From Roseovarius sp. (lineage in GTDB: Bacteria; Pseudomonadota; Alphaproteobacteria; Rhodobacterales; Rhodobacteraceae), in the NCBI GenBank assembly GCA_029212365.1, contig JARGOC010000021.1:1-55774 (forward strand): 55,774 nucleotides of DNA, given 5' to 3'. Of the stretch, positions 9,773 to 19,096 are shown piece after piece. The notes under the pieces were generated by a model, which saw only the letters and a program-made list of their open reading frames with translations, made no database searches and was not told where the DNA came from. The position numbers were made by a program, and so were the translations under genes. The stretch's first letter is position 1; every line of letters begins with the position of its first letter.

Positions 9773-11617
9773 ATGGCTGGCAAAAAGAAAATCACCAACA
9801 CGGCTGTCTGGATTTTGATGGGGCTTTTGATCCTCGGTCTTGGCGGGTTCAGCGTGGGCAATTTCGGCGGGAACATCAGATCAGTCGGATCTGTTGGTGA
9901 AACACCGATTGAGCTGAACGACTATGCGCGCACACTGCAAGCCAATATTCGGGCCGAAAGTGCAGCACAGGGCAGCCCAATCAGCTTTGCGCAGGCACAG
10001 GCCCAGCAGATTGATCAGATCACATTGGCCCAGCTTGTTGCCAGCACCGCGCTTGAAGAAGAAGCCCGGCTGATGGGGGTGTCCATTGGGGATGTGAATT
10101 TGAGCGATCAGATCAAATCCATCCAGCAATACCAGGACCTGAATGGTGACTTTAACCGCGATGCCTATCGCTTTGCGCTGGAGCAAAACGGCCAGACCGA
10201 AGCACAGTTCGAACAAAACCTGCGCTCTGAAGTTGCGCGCACCTTGTTGCAGGGGTCTGTGGCAGCAGGCGTAGATCTGCCCGAGGTTTATGGCGACACG
10301 CTGATGAATTATATCGGCGAGCGGCGCAACATCACCTGGGCGATGCTGGACCGTGATGATCTGATCACCGGGTTGGCTGACCCGGATGATGCCGATCTGA
10401 TGACCTATCACAATTCGCACCTGCCCGATTTCACCACGCCCGAAGTCAAAGACATCACATTTGCCTGGCTCACCCCCGAGATGATCATCGACACGGTTGA
10501 AGTAGACGAAGAAAGCCTGCGCGCACTTTATGAAGAGCGCACAGATGAATTCAACAAGCCCGAGCGCCGTCTGGTAGAACGTCTGGGCTTTGGCGATACC
10601 GCCGAGGCAGAGGCCGCATTGGCCCGCGTCACTGCGCAAGAGGTCAGCTTTGACGATCTGGTGAGCGAGCGCGGTCTGGCGCTGAGTGATGTGGATATGG
10701 GGGATGTTTCCCTGACTGAGCTTGGCGATGTTGGCGCAGCTGTCTTTGCGGCTGACGCAGGCGATGTGATCGGCCCGCTGGACACGGATATTGGCCCGGT
10801 GTTGTTTCGCATCAACGGTGTATTACAGGCACAATCCACCAGCTTTGAGGACGCCGAACCGATGCTGCGTGATGAACTGGCCAGCGACCGCGCGCGCCGG
10901 GTCATTGATGCTCAAATTGAGGAAATTGATGATCTTCTGGCGGGGGGCGCAACTGTCGAAGATCTGGCAGAAGAAACCGACATGCAACTGGGTCAGATCA
11001 GTTGGCACCCCGGCATGACCGATGACATCGGCGCCTATGACGCCTTTCGCACCGCGGCCGGGATCATCACCACCAGTGATTTCCCTGAGGTGATCAAACT
11101 GGAAGACGACGGCATCTTTGCCATGCGCCTGAACAAGGTGGTTGAGCCTCGGATAAAGCCGCTGGACGAAGTGCGCGCCGAGGCCGAAGCGGGCTGGCGT
11201 CAGGCCACCATCGTGGCCTCCCTGCGCGAGCAAGTCACGCCTGCCCTGGATAAGCTGGGCGCAGGCGAAGAATTTAGCGATCACGGCATGGCTCAAACCA
11301 CAAGCGTTGAGGTGACGCGCAGCGCGTTTCAACCCGATGCGCCGGCAGAATTTATCGACACGGTATTTGACATGAAAGTAGGCGTGCCCCAGATCCTTGA
11401 TGGCGAGGGCCGCATTTTTGTACTGCGCCTTGACAGCATTGCACCACCCGACGCCGAGGACGAAGAACTGGCGCGCCTGCGCGACGTGATCAGCAATGAC
11501 GCCAGCACTGGCCTTGCACAGGACTTCGCTCAGGCGCTGGCCAATGACATCCGCCAGCGCAGCGAAATCGAGCTAGATCAATATGCGATCAACGCTGTGC
11601 ATGCCAACTTCCAGTAA
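9773..11617 (+). CDS. PpiD/SurA-like membrane-anchored peptidylprolyl isomerase
   Basis: A 614-residue protein that probably assists folding of exported proteins. One transmembrane anchor sits at residues 8-30 (TAVWILMGLLILGLGGFSV), then a SurA-N/PpiD-like helical region (ELNDYARTLQANIRAE, DQITLAQLVASTALEEEARLMG). Degenerate parvulin-type rotamase segments follow (about 240-370, DFTTPEVKDITFAWLTPE and FGDTAEAEAALARV), with a long periplasmic C-terminus. The order matches PpiD of the SecYEG periplasmic exit. A GGGGAG Shine-Dalgarno precedes the ATG. trpE starts 12 bp after the stop, so trpE is probably read from this transcript. Confidence 0.85.
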   Translation: MAGKKKITNTAVWILMGLLILGLGGFSVGNFGGNIRSVGSVGETPIELNDYARTLQANIRAESAAQGSPISFAQAQAQQIDQITLAQLVASTALEEEARLMGVSIGDVNLSDQIKSIQQYQDLNGDFNRDAYRFALEQNGQTEAQFEQNLRSEVARTLLQGSVAAGVDLPEVYGDTLMNYIGERRNITWAMLDRDDLITGLADPDDADLMTYHNSHLPDFTTPEVKDITFAWLTPEMIIDTVEVDEESLRALYEERTDEFNKPERRLVERLGFGDTAEAEAALARVTAQEVSFDDLVSERGLALSDVDMGDVSLTELGDVGAAVFAADAGDVIGPLDTDIGPVLFRINGVLQAQSTSFEDAEPMLRDELASDRARRVIDAQIEEIDDLLAGGATVEDLAEETDMQLGQISWHPGMTDDIGAYDAFRTAAGIITTSDFPEVIKLEDDGIFAMRLNKVVEPRIKPLDEVRAEAEAGWRQATIVASLREQVTPALDKLGAGEEFSDHGMAQTTSVEVTRSAFQPDAPAEFIDTVFDMKVGVPQILDGEGRIFVLRLDSIAPPDAEDEELARLRDVISNDASTGLAQDFAQALANDIRQRSEIELDQYAINAVHANFQ

Positions 11618-11629
11618 GGGGCACAAACC

Positions 11630-13141
11630 GTGCAACTGACACCTTCGTTTGATGACTTTGCCAAAGGGTTTAACGCCGGGCAAAATCAGGTGGTCTACAG
11701 CCGCCTGGCCGCTGATCTGGATACGCCTGTATCCTTGATGCTCAAACTGACTGGCGCCGATCGTGACGCGTTTATGCTGGAATCGGTCACCGGAGGTGAG
11801 GTCCGTGGGCGCTATTCCATTGTCGGGATGAAACCTGATGTGATCTGGCAATGCCATGGGCAGACCAGCCGCATCAACCGCATGGCCCGGATTGATACCG
11901 AAGCATTTGAACCCCAAGACGGTGCCCCGCTGGACAATCTGCGCGCGTTAATCGCCGAATGCCAGATTGATCTGCCCGATGACCTGCCTGCGGCCTCTGC
12001 TGGCCTGTTTGGCTATCTGGGCTATGACATGATCCGCCTGGTGGAGCATTTGCCCAACGTGAACCCCGATCCTCTGGGCCTGCCGGATGCGCTGATGTTA
12101 CGCCCCTCTGTGGTGGCCGTTCTGGACGGTGTCAAAGGCGAGGTGATCGTTGTTGCCCCGGCCTGGGCTAATTCCGGGCTGGACGCACGCGCAGCCTATG
12201 CCCAAGCGGCTGAGCGGGTGATGGACGCTGTGCGCGACATGGGCCGCGCCCTGCCCCAGCAGGCCCGCGATCTGGGCGATGCCCATGAAGATGCGCCCCC
12301 CGTATCAAACTTTACCAAAGACGCCTACAAAGCCGCCGTGGAGAAGGCCAAGGAATACATCACAGCCGGTGACATCTTTCAGGTGGTGCCCAGCCAACGC
12401 TGGACCCAGCCGTTTCGCCAACCGCCTTTTGCCCTGTACCGCTCGCTCAGGCGCACCAACCCGTCGCCCTTCATGTTCTATTTCAACTTTGGTGGCTTCC
12501 AGGTGATTGGGGCCAGCCCCGAAATTCTGGTGCGTGTGTTTGGTGATGAAGTCACCATTCGCCCCATCGCAGGCACACGCCCGCGCGGCGCCACCCCCGA
12601 AGAAGACCGCGCAAACGAAGCCGATTTGATGGCCGACAGCAAAGAGCTGGCCGAACATCTGATGCTGCTTGATCTGGGGCGCAACGACACTGGCAAGGTT
12701 TCAAAAATTGGCAGCGTGCGCCCAACCGAAAAATTCATCGTCGAGCGCTACAGCCATGTGATGCACATCGTGTCCAACGTGGTGGGCGAGCTGGCCGACG
12801 ATCAGGATGCGTTAAGCGCCCTGCTCGCCGGTTTGCCCGCAGGCACTGTCTCGGGGGCACCAAAGGTGCGCGCCATGGAAATCATCGACGAGCTGGAGCC
12901 CGAAAAGCGCGGTGTCTATGGCGGTGGTGTGGGCTATTTTAGTGCGGGCGGTGATATGGATGTCTGTATCGCCCTGCGCACAGCGGTGGTGAAGAACGAC
13001 AACCTCTATATTCAGGCCGGCGGCGGCGTCGTCTATGACAGCGATCCCGAGGCCGAATATATGGAGACAGTTCACAAGTCCAACGCCATCCGCCGCGCCG
13101 CCGCCGATGCGGCCCGCTTTACCGGCAATGATAACGGTTAA
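11630..13141 (+). CDS. trpE: Anthranilate synthase component I
   Basis: Converts chorismate plus ammonia (from TrpG) to anthranilate, the first committed step of tryptophan synthesis. The 503-residue protein has the N-terminal domain with the tryptophan-feedback region (DRDAFMLESVTGGEVRGRYSIVG) and a C-terminal chorismate-binding domain: DIFQVVPSQRW, IRPIAGTRPRGATPEED, ELAEHLMLLDLGRNDTGKVS, GTVSGAPKVRAMEIIDELE, GGGVGYFSAGGDMDVCIALRT. It starts at a GTG 12 bp downstream of the PpiD-like gene, with AAGGGG as Shine-Dalgarno. There is no room for a trp leader or attenuator directly before it. The partner gene trpG lies 3 kb away with trpD and trpC. Confidence 0.96.
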   Translation: MQLTPSFDDFAKGFNAGQNQVVYSRLAADLDTPVSLMLKLTGADRDAFMLESVTGGEVRGRYSIVGMKPDVIWQCHGQTSRINRMARIDTEAFEPQDGAPLDNLRALIAECQIDLPDDLPAASAGLFGYLGYDMIRLVEHLPNVNPDPLGLPDALMLRPSVVAVLDGVKGEVIVVAPAWANSGLDARAAYAQAAERVMDAVRDMGRALPQQARDLGDAHEDAPPVSNFTKDAYKAAVEKAKEYITAGDIFQVVPSQRWTQPFRQPPFALYRSLRRTNPSPFMFYFNFGGFQVIGASPEILVRVFGDEVTIRPIAGTRPRGATPEEDRANEADLMADSKELAEHLMLLDLGRNDTGKVSKIGSVRPTEKFIVERYSHVMHIVSNVVGELADDQDALSALLAGLPAGTVSGAPKVRAMEIIDELEPEKRGVYGGGVGYFSAGGDMDVCIALRTAVVKNDNLYIQAGGGVVYDSDPEAEYMETVHKSNAIRRAAADAARFTGNDNG

Positions 13142-13187
13142 CTGCGCAGGCTTGCTCTGTCGGTCAATCGACACACTTCAAATATCA

Positions 13188-13233
13188 TTGGCCATATCCA
13201 CCTTTGCGGGTATATATTCCACTTTGTGAATAT
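13188..13233 (+). promoter_or_regulatory. Promoter of the rhodanese gene with an overlapping SqrR/BigR-type operator
   Basis: A -35 element TTGGCC (13188-13193) and a -10 element TATATA (13211-13216) are exactly 17 bp apart. Overlapping the end of the -10 and the expected start site is ATATTC-N8-GAATAT (13214-13233), whose core ATTC-N8-GAAT is the site described for the sulfide/persulfide-responsive ArsR-family repressors SqrR and BigR. A bound repressor would block RNA polymerase. The downstream gene is a sulfurtransferase-like rhodanese, which fits that regulon. Confidence 0.68.
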
Positions 13234-13254
13234 CTGACCGAAAGGACCCCGGAC

Positions 13255-13869
13255 ATGCCTATGCTTTCTCGCCTGTTTGTAGCTCCCGCCCTGGCTTTCA
13301 GCCTCGCTCTGAGCGCGCCTGCCCCGCTGATGGCGGATGCCGCTGGTACCAAGTTGGAAACATCTATCGCCGCGGCCGCGCTGCCAAAGAGCAAACAAAC
13401 GCAGGCCGGGCTATACATCACCGCCGCCGAAGCCGCCGCCGTTCTGGACGCGCGCGAGGATGTGCTAATGATCGACGTACGCACCCCCGAAGAAACCATC
13501 CTTGTGGGCCACGCCTCAGCCGCAGATGCCAATATCCCCGTCGCCCTGTTTGATCCCAAGCACAAGTTCAACGCCAAAAAGGGTACCTATGTGATGACGA
13601 AAAATCCGGCCTTTGTCACAACCGTACAGACTTATCTTGAGGGCCATAACCCAGCCGCCGTTCTGGTGATCTGCCGCTCAGGTGGGCGCAGCGCCAAGGC
13701 CGTGGATGCCCTGACCAAAGCCGGCATTGATCTGCCGCTCTATTCAGTGGTTGATGGGTTTGAGGGCGACAAAAACAAAGCAGGCCGACGCGATGTAAAC
13801 GGCTGGAAGAACTCCGGCGGCGAGTGGAGCTATAAAGCGCGTGATGGCTTCTTGCTGGGCGCCGACTAA
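13255..13869 (+). CDS. Exported rhodanese-domain protein
   Basis: A 204-residue protein with a cleavable signal peptide (SRLFVAPALAFSLALSAP...LMADA), so periplasmic. The rhodanese domain spans about residues 45-195: LMIDVRTPEETILVGHASAADANIPV, the active-site loop CRSGGRSAK with the persulfide-carrying cysteine, then SVVDGFEGD. Rhodaneses move sulfane sulfur between carriers. The ATG at 13255 has AAAGGA about 10 bases upstream; an earlier in-frame GTG at 13204 would lie upstream of the predicted transcript start. The sulfide-type operator in front points to a role in sulfide or persulfide handling. Confidence 0.9.
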   Translation: MPMLSRLFVAPALAFSLALSAPAPLMADAAGTKLETSIAAAALPKSKQTQAGLYITAAEAAAVLDAREDVLMIDVRTPEETILVGHASAADANIPVALFDPKHKFNAKKGTYVMTKNPAFVTTVQTYLEGHNPAAVLVICRSGGRSAKAVDALTKAGIDLPLYSVVDGFEGDKNKAGRRDVNGWKNSGGEWSYKARDGFLLGAD

Positions 13870-13882
13870 CCCTTGCACGGTG

Positions 13883-13908
13883 TCGCCCCCTTTGGCATGA
13901 GGGGGCGA
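13883..13908 (+). promoter_or_regulatory. Hairpin containing the ribosome binding site and start of the pseudouridine synthase gene
   Basis: TCGCCCCC pairs with GGGGGCGA across a ten-base loop. The 3' arm contains the only purine-rich Shine-Dalgarno candidate (GAGGGGG) and ends on the A of the ATG at 13908. Folding would hide the initiation site. It could also act as a weak processing or termination hairpin between the two genes, but there is no T-run. Confidence 0.45.
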
Positions 13909-14456
13909 TGAGCAGGCTGATCCAATTCAACAAACCCTTCGGCGTTTTGTCGCAATTCACCGACAAAGGCACCCAAGGCTCTCCCCGGCCCACTTTATCG
14001 GCCTATATTGATGTGCCCGGTGTGTACCCTGCCGGGCGGCTGGTCCGGGACAGCGAAGGCCTGCTGCTGCTGACCGATGATGGCCGCTTGCAAGCCCGTA
14101 TCGCTGATCCGAAACACAAGATGCCCAAAACCTATCTGGCTCAGGTCGAAGGCCTGCCAGATGACGCCGCTATCGCCGCCCTGCGCCAGGGCGTAACGCT
14201 CAAAGATGGCCTCACCAAACCTGCCAAAATCCGCCGGATAGACCCACCTGAATTATGGGAGCGTGATCCTGCAGTACGCTTTCGCAAAACGGTACCCGAT
14301 TGCTGGATAGAAATCACCATTTCCGAGGGGCGCAACCGTCAGGTGCGCCGGATGGCTGCCCATGTCGGGCACCCGGTTTTACGTCTGGTACGCTGGCGCA
14401 TTGGTGAGTGGTCGCTGGATGGCCTGCCCCTGGGCACATGGCGCGACGCCCCCTGA
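13908..14456 (+). CDS. rluE: Pseudouridine synthase, RsuA/RluE type
   Basis: A 182-residue enzyme that isomerises uridine to pseudouridine in rRNA. It starts directly with the catalytic domain (FNKPFGVLSQFT), lacking the N-terminal S4 domain of RsuA/RluB, which fits the short RluE-like form that modifies 23S rRNA. The catalytic Asp is expected in PAGRLVRDSEGLLLLTDDG (usual R-L-D here R-L-V-R-D, as in RluE). Later motifs are KTYLAQVEG, ITISEGRNRQVRRMAAHVGHPVLRLVR. The gene is convergent with the polysaccharide deacetylase gene. The exact target nucleotide is inferred. Confidence 0.85.
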   Translation: MSRLIQFNKPFGVLSQFTDKGTQGSPRPTLSAYIDVPGVYPAGRLVRDSEGLLLLTDDGRLQARIADPKHKMPKTYLAQVEGLPDDAAIAALRQGVTLKDGLTKPAKIRRIDPPELWERDPAVRFRKTVPDCWIEITISEGRNRQVRRMAAHVGHPVLRLVRWRIGEWSLDGLPLGTWRDAP

Positions 14457-14485
14457 CGAGGCCGCCGGCCAAGGCGGATGAGGTC

Positions 14486-16123
14486 TTACTCCTCGCCGCG
14501 CAAAATCGCCGAAATCGGAGCGAGCGCCACCCGGTTTGCCCGATCCTGCAACCCCCACAGCAATAGCGCACTGACAGTATCAGGGCGCAAACGGCCAACC
14601 ATCACCACGCCGGCATTTTCCTGCCCGGCCTTAAACGCCGCCTGATCCAGGAACCGCCGGATCACAGTCGCATTCTGCTCCTTGGCGTCAAAATCACGAA
14701 ACACCGCTGCCGAGGGCACACCTTCGCGCGCCAGCAACTTCTGCGCCGTGTTCAGCCCTTTGGGAAACAGCACAACACCGTGGCCGCTGTCCAACAAAAT
14801 GGGGGCCAATTGTTCAGCCGCAGCACGGCTTGATTGCAAACCAGACCCAGTGCCCTCCATCACACCGACCACCTCGGGCAAGGCCGCGAATGTGGCCTGC
14901 ATCGCCACTTCGGCATCCTGCGCCCCGGCCCCATCAGGCAAATCGGTCAGCGCCAGCACGTCAAACCCCGATGCCCGGTATTTGATCATCGCATCTTCGG
15001 CCCCGTCCCAATTGGCCGCGACAGCAAAGCTCAGCGGATAAGGAAAGCTCTCGAGGGCCTGCAAACCAACAGGTGACGCGCCATCATCAATCAGAATGAT
15101 CGACATCAAGGGCTTGCCTTCGGGGTTCTCAAATTCAGCCGCAAACTTCTCAAGCGGCGGGCGCAAATCTTCGACGGAGCCGCCATCAGCACTTTCGCCT
15201 TCGCCTTCGCTGGCAGATTGCGCCGTTGCCTCCTCTGGTTCATCCCCGACAGACGGCAAGCGGTTTGTTTTTACTTCAGGCGCCAAATCACCGATGGTGC
15301 TCGTAGTCTCATCGCTGGTGTCATCGCTCGTACCCTCAGCCGTTTGCGCCTCAGATTGCACAGGTTCGGCCTCGGCTGGCTCTTGGATTGCCTCTGACGA
15401 CGGCTCAAGGGCGTCCTCGGCGATGTCTGGCGTGGCATCCGGGTCAGCACTATTTTCTTCAGACGTGGCCATCTCTTCGGTGGCCCCTTCAACAGGCTCC
15501 TCCGCTGGCTCCGACATCGCTGCCATCTCTGTGCTGGTGTCTGTGCTGGTCTCTACTGTGCCCTCTGTTTTGGGGAAAGCCGCATCATCCTCGGTCATAT
15601 TCGGCATGGCAGGCTGCGCCGGGTCGGTTGAGATCGACAGATCTTCCTCACCCTCAGGCACCGCAGGGGCCTGCGATTGCGGGCTGGGCAAGACCGGGGC
15701 TTCGCTATCTATGCTGACACTGCCATCACCTTCATCGGTTTTGGGGGCCGTCATCGCATCCTCTGCCCCACCGGTTTCAGGCTGTGCTGCAGGCTGCGTA
15801 TCGGCGGTCTCCAGCGAGGCCAGAGTATCAGGCTCGGGGGCTGCGACCTCTGGGGCCGAAGCAGATGCAGTGGTGGTGTCCTCGGACGCAGGCAACGCTG
15901 CCGCCGTGTCATCACGCGACGGGTTGAACTCTGATCCCGCAGGTACATCCAATGCCCCTGCCTGAGGCGCCATTGCGCCCTGATCCGATGTCATGACTGA
16001 AACCGTGCCCAGCCCCAACCCCGACACCAATGTGCCGACAATCAGACCTGATAAATATCCGCGTGCCACTGCAATTGCCCTCGTTATTTCCTTTTTGACA
16101 GCTTTGCGCCCCTTGACGCCCAT
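14486..16123 (-). CDS. Divergent polysaccharide deacetylase family protein with long acidic linker
   Basis: A 545-residue protein: an N-terminal membrane segment (about residues 15-40, AIAVARGYLSGLIVGTLVSGLGLG), then roughly 260 residues of low-complexity E/A/S/T/P-rich sequence, then a C-terminal domain from about residue 315 (KPLMSIILIDDGASPVGLQAL...FPYPLSFAVAANWDGAEDAMIKYRASGFDVLALTDLP). This C-terminal part matches the divergent polysaccharide deacetylase (YibQ-like) family, which keeps the fold but not the usual metal-binding motifs, so activity is uncertain. The likely location is the periplasmic face of the inner membrane. The ATG at 16123 is chosen over an upstream TTG. The gene is divergent from trpG. 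Confidence 0.8.
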   Translation of the reverse strand: MGVKGRKAVKKEITRAIAVARGYLSGLIVGTLVSGLGLGTVSVMTSDQGAMAPQAGALDVPAGSEFNPSRDDTAAALPASEDTTTASASAPEVAAPEPDTLASLETADTQPAAQPETGGAEDAMTAPKTDEGDGSVSIDSEAPVLPSPQSQAPAVPEGEEDLSISTDPAQPAMPNMTEDDAAFPKTEGTVETSTDTSTEMAAMSEPAEEPVEGATEEMATSEENSADPDATPDIAEDALEPSSEAIQEPAEAEPVQSEAQTAEGTSDDTSDETTSTIGDLAPEVKTNRLPSVGDEPEEATAQSASEGEGESADGGSVEDLRPPLEKFAAEFENPEGKPLMSIILIDDGASPVGLQALESFPYPLSFAVAANWDGAEDAMIKYRASGFDVLALTDLPDGAGAQDAEVAMQATFAALPEVVGVMEGTGSGLQSSRAAAEQLAPILLDSGHGVVLFPKGLNTAQKLLAREGVPSAAVFRDFDAKEQNATVIRRFLDQAAFKAGQENAGVVMVGRLRPDTVSALLLWGLQDRANRVALAPISAILRGEE

Positions 16124-16194
16124 GCGCAAGCCTGAACAAGTATACCGCGACCATGTGTGGGGTCTCTACCCCCAAAACTGATTGGACAGGCAAG

Positions 16195-16788
16195 ATGCTG
16201 CTCTTGATCGATAACTACGACAGTTTCACTTATAATCTTGTGCATTATGTAAGTGAATTGGGTGCGGATGTGGTGGTACGCCGCAACGATGCCCTGAATG
16301 TGCAAGAGGCAATGGGCATGAACCCTTCGGGCATATTGCTGTCTCCCGGCCCCTGCGACCCCGATCAGGCAGGGATTTGTCTGGCGCTCACCCAAGCGGC
16401 CGCAGAAACCAAAACTCCCCTTCTTGGCGTATGTCTGGGCCATCAGACCATCGGACAGACGTTTGGGGGCAAGGTTGTGCGCCATTCCGAGATCGTGCAT
16501 GGCAAAATGGGCAGCATGCACCACACCGGCAAAGGCCTGTTTGCAGGTCTGCCCACCCCATTTGACGCCACGCGCTATCATTCCCTGGTGGTCGAGCGTG
16601 ACAGCCTGCCCGACTGCCTCGACATCACTGCCGAACTGGAGGATGGCACCATCATGGGCCTGCAACATCAATCACTTCCGATCCACGGTGTGCAGTTTCA
16701 CCCCGAATCGATTGCCTCGGAACATGGTCATGCTTTGCTGAAGAATTTCCTCGATATTATGGCGGCATCTGCACAGGTGCCCGCATGA
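16195..16788 (+). CDS. trpG: Anthranilate synthase component II (glutamine amidotransferase)
   Basis: A 197-residue class I glutamine amidotransferase that supplies ammonia to TrpE. It begins [23 protein letters not shown] and has the nucleophile Cys in [17 protein letters not shown] and the His-Glu pair in [13 protein letters not shown]. It may also serve p-aminobenzoate synthesis, as TrpG does in many bacteria. An AGG sits just before the ATG at 16195; an in-frame ATG at 16153 would add residues outside the family. It overlaps trpD by 4 bp (ATGA). Confidence 0.95.
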   Translation: MLLLIDNYDSFTYNLVHYVSELGADVVVRRNDALNVQEAMGMNPSGILLSPGPCDPDQAGICLALTQAAAETKTPLLGVCLGHQTIGQTFGGKVVRHSEIVHGKMGSMHHTGKGLFAGLPTPFDATRYHSLVVERDSLPDCLDITAELEDGTIMGLQHQSLPIHGVQFHPESIASEHGHALLKNFLDIMAASAQVPA

Positions 16789-17807
16789 GCGGCGCCCTTA
16801 AACCCCTGATCGGCACCGCTGCCGAACGCGCCCTGACACGGGCCGAGGCCGAAGCGGCCTTTACGGTGCTGTTTGAAGGCGAGGCGACGCCCGCGCAAAT
16901 GGGCGGCTTTCTGATGGCCCTGCGCACCCGAGGCGAAACAGTGGATGAATACGCCGCCGCCGCTGCGGTCATGCGCGCCAAATGCAAAAAGGTGCACGCG
17001 CCCGAGGGGGCGATGGATATCGTCGGCACCGGAGGCGATGGCAAACACACGTTAAACATCTCAACCGCAACCGCCTTTGTTGTGGCAGGTGCTGGTGTTG
17101 TGGTGGCCAAACATGGCAATCGCAACCTGTCCTCCAAATCCGGCACTGCGGATGTTCAGACCCAAATGGGCATCAATGTCATGGTCGGCCCCGATGTGGT
17201 TGAGGCCGCTCTGGCCGAGGCGGGCATTGCCTTTATGATGGCCCCCATGCACCACCCGGCGATGGCCCACGTTGGCCCGGTGCGCGCAGAACTTGGCACG
17301 CGCACGATCTTCAACATCCTTGGGCCACTGACCAATCCAGCCGGGGCAAAACGCCAGCTGACCGGCGCGTTTTCCCGTGATCTGATCCGCCCCATGGCAG
17401 AAACACTGGGCCAGCTTGGATCTGAATCTGCATGGCTGGTTCATGGCAGCGATGGCACAGACGAGCTGACCATCACCGGGCTGAGCTGGGTTGCGGCTTT
17501 GCTGCCAGATGGCAGTGTCGTTGACCGCGAGGTGCACCCAGATGAATTTGGCCTGCCGGTACATCCGTTTGAGGCCATCATTGGCGGCACCCCCGAGGAC
17601 AACGCCGCCGCCTTCCGGGCCTTGCTGGATGGCGCGCCGGGGGCCTACCGTGATGCTGTGTTGCTGAACGCCTCCGCCGCCCTGATGGTGGCCGGTCGCA
17701 CCTCTGACCCGGTCGAGGGCGTTGCCATGGCCGCCAAAAGCATCGATTCAGGTGCTGCCCTCACCAAAGTAAAAACCTTAGCGTCCGTGACATCGAGGTC
17801 CACATGA
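16785..17807 (+). CDS. trpD: Anthranilate phosphoribosyltransferase
   Basis: Transfers the phosphoribosyl group of PRPP to anthranilate. The 340-residue protein has [22 protein letters not shown], the PRPP loop [78 protein letters not shown], and a C-terminal [11 protein letters not shown]. It matches the usual family length. ATGA overlaps at both ends tie it translationally to trpG and trpC. Confidence 0.96.
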   Translation: MSGALKPLIGTAAERALTRAEAEAAFTVLFEGEATPAQMGGFLMALRTRGETVDEYAAAAAVMRAKCKKVHAPEGAMDIVGTGGDGKHTLNISTATAFVVAGAGVVVAKHGNRNLSSKSGTADVQTQMGINVMVGPDVVEAALAEAGIAFMMAPMHHPAMAHVGPVRAELGTRTIFNILGPLTNPAGAKRQLTGAFSRDLIRPMAETLGQLGSESAWLVHGSDGTDELTITGLSWVAALLPDGSVVDREVHPDEFGLPVHPFEAIIGGTPEDNAAAFRALLDGAPGAYRDAVLLNASAALMVAGRTSDPVEGVAMAAKSIDSGAALTKVKTLASVTSRST

Positions 17808-18619
17808 ATACCCCCACAATTCTTGAAAAGATCAAAGCCTATAAACTTGAGGAGATCGCCGCCGACAAGGCCGCAACTCCGCTTTCCGAGGTTGAGACCT
17901 CGGCGCGCAATGCGCCCGAAGTGCGCCCCTTTGCCGATGCCCTGCTACACGCCAGCAAGCAAGGCTTTGGCCTGATTGCCGAAATCAAAAAAGCCAGCCC
18001 ATCCAAGGGCCTGATCCGCGAGGATTTTGATCCTGCCACCCTGGCCGAGGCCTATGCCGCGGGCGGGGCCGCCTGCCTGAGCGTTCTGACCGATACACCC
18101 AGCTTTCAGGGGGACAAACAGTTTTTGGTCGACGCCCGCAATGCCTGTGATCTGCCCGTTCTGCGCAAGGATTTCATGTATGATCCCTATCAGGTGGCCG
18201 AAGCGCGCGCATTGGGCGCGGATTGCATTCTGATCATCATGGCCTCGGTGAGTGACGCCCAGGCGGCTGAACTGGAAGACGCCGCAATGGGCTGGGGCAT
18301 GGATGCCTTGCTTGAGGTGCACGACAGTGCAGAACTGGACCGCGCCGCACGGCTGAAATCCCACATGATCGGGATCAACAACCGCAACCTCAACACCTTT
18401 GAAACCACGCTCGACACCACACGAACCCTGGCCAAACAGGTGCCTGTTGACCGCATGATCGTTTGCGAAAGCGGGCTGGCCACCGCTGACGATCTGGCCG
18501 ATATGGCCCGCTATGGCGCGCGCAGTTTTCTAATCGGTGAAACCCTGATGCGAGCAGAGGATGTGACGGCGGCCACCCGCGCCATTCTGGCTGCACCACA
18601 AGCGCCAGGCGGCATGTGA
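17804..18619 (+). CDS. trpC: Indole-3-glycerol-phosphate synthase
   Basis: Closes the indole ring by converting carboxyphenylaminodeoxyribulose phosphate to indole-3-glycerol phosphate. The 271-residue TIM-barrel protein has [43 protein letters not shown] (catalytic Lys and Glu), [49 protein letters not shown] and VCESGLAT. It is monofunctional, without a fused TrpF domain. It overlaps trpD by 4 bp and abuts moaC, so the whole trpGDC-moaC-moeA set is probably one transcript. Confidence 0.96.
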   Translation: MNTPTILEKIKAYKLEEIAADKAATPLSEVETSARNAPEVRPFADALLHASKQGFGLIAEIKKASPSKGLIREDFDPATLAEAYAAGGAACLSVLTDTPSFQGDKQFLVDARNACDLPVLRKDFMYDPYQVAEARALGADCILIIMASVSDAQAAELEDAAMGWGMDALLEVHDSAELDRAARLKSHMIGINNRNLNTFETTLDTTRTLAKQVPVDRMIVCESGLATADDLADMARYGARSFLIGETLMRAEDVTAATRAILAAPQAPGGM

Positions 18620-19096
18620 ATGGCTGGCCTCACCCATTTTGACGGCAAGGGTGATGCCCATATGGTCGATGTCTCGGACAAGGCCGTCACCTCGCGCGTG
18701 GCAATCGCGCAAGGTTACATCAAGATGGCCCCTGAAACCTTTGATATGATTACAGAAGGTCGCGCCAAGAAGGGCGATGTTTTATCGGTCGCGCGGCTGG
18801 CTGGCATCATGGGTGCCAAAAAAACCCCCGAGCTGATCCCGCTGTGCCACCCCCTGCCCATCACCAAAGTCGCGGTTGAACTCACAACCGACGCCACCCT
18901 GCCCGGCGTGCGCATCGAAGCCACGGTGAAAACCACCGGCCAGACTGGCGTCGAGATGGAAGCCCTCACTGCCGTCTCAACCGCTGCCCTGACCGTCTAT
19001 GACATGGTCAAAGCGGTGGATAAGGCCATGGAAATCGGCGGCATCCGCGTGATCCTGAAGGACGGCGGCAAATCCGGGCGGTATGAGGCGTTATGA
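18620..19096 (+). CDS. moaC: Cyclic pyranopterin monophosphate synthase
   Basis: Acts with MoaA in the first step of molybdenum cofactor synthesis, turning a GTP-derived intermediate into cyclic pyranopterin monophosphate. The 158-residue protein shows the family signatures [31 protein letters not shown] and [29 protein letters not shown]. Its ATG follows the trpC stop with no gap, implying translation reinitiation, and it overlaps moeA by 4 bp. The molybdenum hydroxylase at 50697-54396 is one likely client of the cofactor. Confidence 0.96.
   Translation: MAGLTHFDGKGDAHMVDVSDKAVTSRVAIAQGYIKMAPETFDMITEGRAKKGDVLSVARLAGIMGAKKTPELIPLCHPLPITKVAVELTTDATLPGVRIEATVKTTGQTGVEMEALTAVSTAALTVYDMVKAVDKAMEIGGIRVILKDGGKSGRYEAL

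Noticed and set aside
15096..15965. 289-codon plus-strand frame rich in Ser, Ala and Val
   Set aside because: It is the antisense image of the low-complexity E/A/S/T linker of the polysaccharide deacetylase protein; no ribosome binding site or recognisable domain.
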